This document shows, piece after piece, positions 5,974 to 6,695 of a stretch of 6,695 bases of DNA; position 1 is the stretch's first letter, and every line of letters starts with the position of its first letter. The stretch is from CAYMLL01 sp964390645 (lineage in GTDB: Bacteria > Planctomycetota > UBA8108). The translations under genes were made by a program, and so were the position numbers. Location of the stretch: the NCBI GenBank assembly GCA_964390645.1, contig CAYMLL010000366.1, forward strand, positions 1 through 6,695. Reading direction: 5' to 3'. The notes under the pieces were generated by a model. That model worked only from the letters and a program-made list of their open reading frames with translations, ran no database searches and was not told the origin of the DNA.

Positions 5974-6695
5974 TCAGCGCCCGATCGCCCAGAGCTTGCC
6001 CCGCGAACGCACGTAGAGCATGCCGCCGGCGATCGCCGGTGACGCCATCAGGGTCTCCCCCACCGAGCTCCTGCCGAGAGCCTCGTACTTCTTTCCGGCC
6101 TTGACGAAGAAGACGTCGCCGTCCTCGCTCGACAGCAGAACCCGCCCGTCGGACGCCACCGGTGACGCCGAGAAGCCGCTCCCGGCGTGGGGGATCCTCT
6201 GACGGTACATCTCCTCCCCGGTCTCGAGGCTGTAGCAGTCGAGGATGCCGCTGTTCCCGAGCACGTAGAGCAGCCCACGGTAGATCAGAGGCGTCGGCAT
6301 GTAGGAGCCGCGCTTCCGTCGACTCCATGCGATGTGCTCGCTCGAGCTCTCGCCCTTGCCCAGGGTCAAGTCCCCCCGCGATCCCGCGCGTACGACGAAA
6401 ATCGGCGCCTCGGGATGCCTTCCGCTCGCGACGACGATGAGACCGTCCGAGAGGATCGGGGTCGGCGCCGTGATCTTCGAACTGCCCCCGAGTCGCCACA
6501 GCTCGTCCCCCGTTCTCGGCTCGTACGCGCGGATGAAGTTCGACGCGTTGGTGACGAGCTCGTCGCCCTTCGGCCCGCGACAGACGGTCGGCGTGCCCCA
6601 CGAGGGCAGCTCGTCGCGCTCCTTCTTCCAGACGGTCTTGCCGGTCTCGCCATCCAGAGCGACGAGGCACGAGTCCTTCTGGGTGTCACACTGCC
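5974..6695 (-). CDS. PQQ-binding-like beta-propeller repeat protein (BamB/PQQ-repeat superfamily), C-terminal part
   Basis: Reading the minus strand from the window edge gives 239 residues without interruption to a TGA at 5976-5974; the start is beyond 6695. PQQ-type propeller repeats recur. The signature ALDGETGKTVWKK is followed by WGTPTV (in-window residues 12-37), then AYEPRTGDELWRL with APTPILSDGLIVVAS (56-90), then MPTPLIYRGLLYVLGNSG with CYSLETGEEMYRQ, FSASPVASDGRVLLSSEDGDVFFV, and a closing MASPAIAGGMLYVRSRGKLWAIG blade. The AxDxxTGxxxW pattern is the usual tryptophan-docking repeat. Such proteins are usually exported; many bind no PQQ and act as scaffolds or have unknown roles. The signal peptide, if any, is outside the window, and I see no catalytic dehydrogenase or haem motif. 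It converges on the PFOR operon and shares the hairpin at 5931-5967. Superfamily is confident, function is not. Confidence 0.88.
   Translation of the reverse strand, partial: QCDTQKDSCLVALDGETGKTVWKKERDELPSWGTPTVCRGPKGDELVTNASNFIRAYEPRTGDELWRLGGSSKITAPTPILSDGLIVVASGRHPEAPIFVVRAGSRGDLTLGKGESSSEHIAWSRRKRGSYMPTPLIYRGLLYVLGNSGILDCYSLETGEEMYRQRIPHAGSGFSASPVASDGRVLLSSEDGDVFFVKAGKKYEALGRSSVGETLMASPAIAGGMLYVRSRGKLWAIGR

Noticed and set aside
5807..6670. 287-codon minus-strand frame overlapping the beta-propeller gene
   Set aside because: Arg/Gly-rich shadow in a different frame from the PQQ-repeat protein, running through the intergenic hairpin into the unknown gene; no recognisable repeats or motifs.

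Overview
High-GC bacterial DNA (most third codon positions are G or C) with ordinary ATG starts and Shine-Dalgarno sites. Nothing resembles a phage, plasmid, IS element or CRISPR array. A PQQ-dehydrogenase-type beta-propeller protein at each edge and a pyruvate:ferredoxin oxidoreductase (PFOR) in the middle would fit a metabolically flexible Gram-negative lineage such as Acidobacteriota, Planctomycetota, Myxococcota or a related uncultured phylum. This is a guess from gene content, not a phylogenetic result.

Layout: (1) 2-688, +, C-terminal 228 residues of a glucose/sorbosone dehydrogenase-family protein. (2) 689-1177, a gap of about 490 bases with no convincing gene; it holds a weak hairpin, a direct repeat, an A-rich island, a 12-bp palindrome beside a TAGAAT box, and a leader. 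(3) 1178-3298 and 3326-4981, +, the two halves of a NifJ-type 2-oxoacid (probably pyruvate):ferredoxin oxidoreductase. The first chain carries domains I-III (alpha plus gamma). The second carries a reduced EKR-like linker, a 2x[4Fe-4S] ferredoxin domain (delta) and the TPP/proximal-cluster domain (beta). (4) 5047-5868, +, a 273-residue protein I cannot assign, probably in the same operon. The junction before it holds two interlocked inverted repeats and a hairpin that encloses its start codon. (5) 5869-5973, a convergent intergenic region with a strong hairpin that probably ends transcription from both sides. (6) 5974-6695, -, C-terminal 239 residues of a BamB-like PQQ-repeat beta-propeller protein.

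How they work together: the two central chains should form one enzyme that converts pyruvate and CoA to acetyl-CoA and CO2 while reducing ferredoxin; all the cofactor ligands I looked for are present. The unknown third protein is the most interesting gene, because it follows a split PFOR and its translation start looks structurally controlled. The two edge genes appear to be separate transcription units with no obvious link to the operon.
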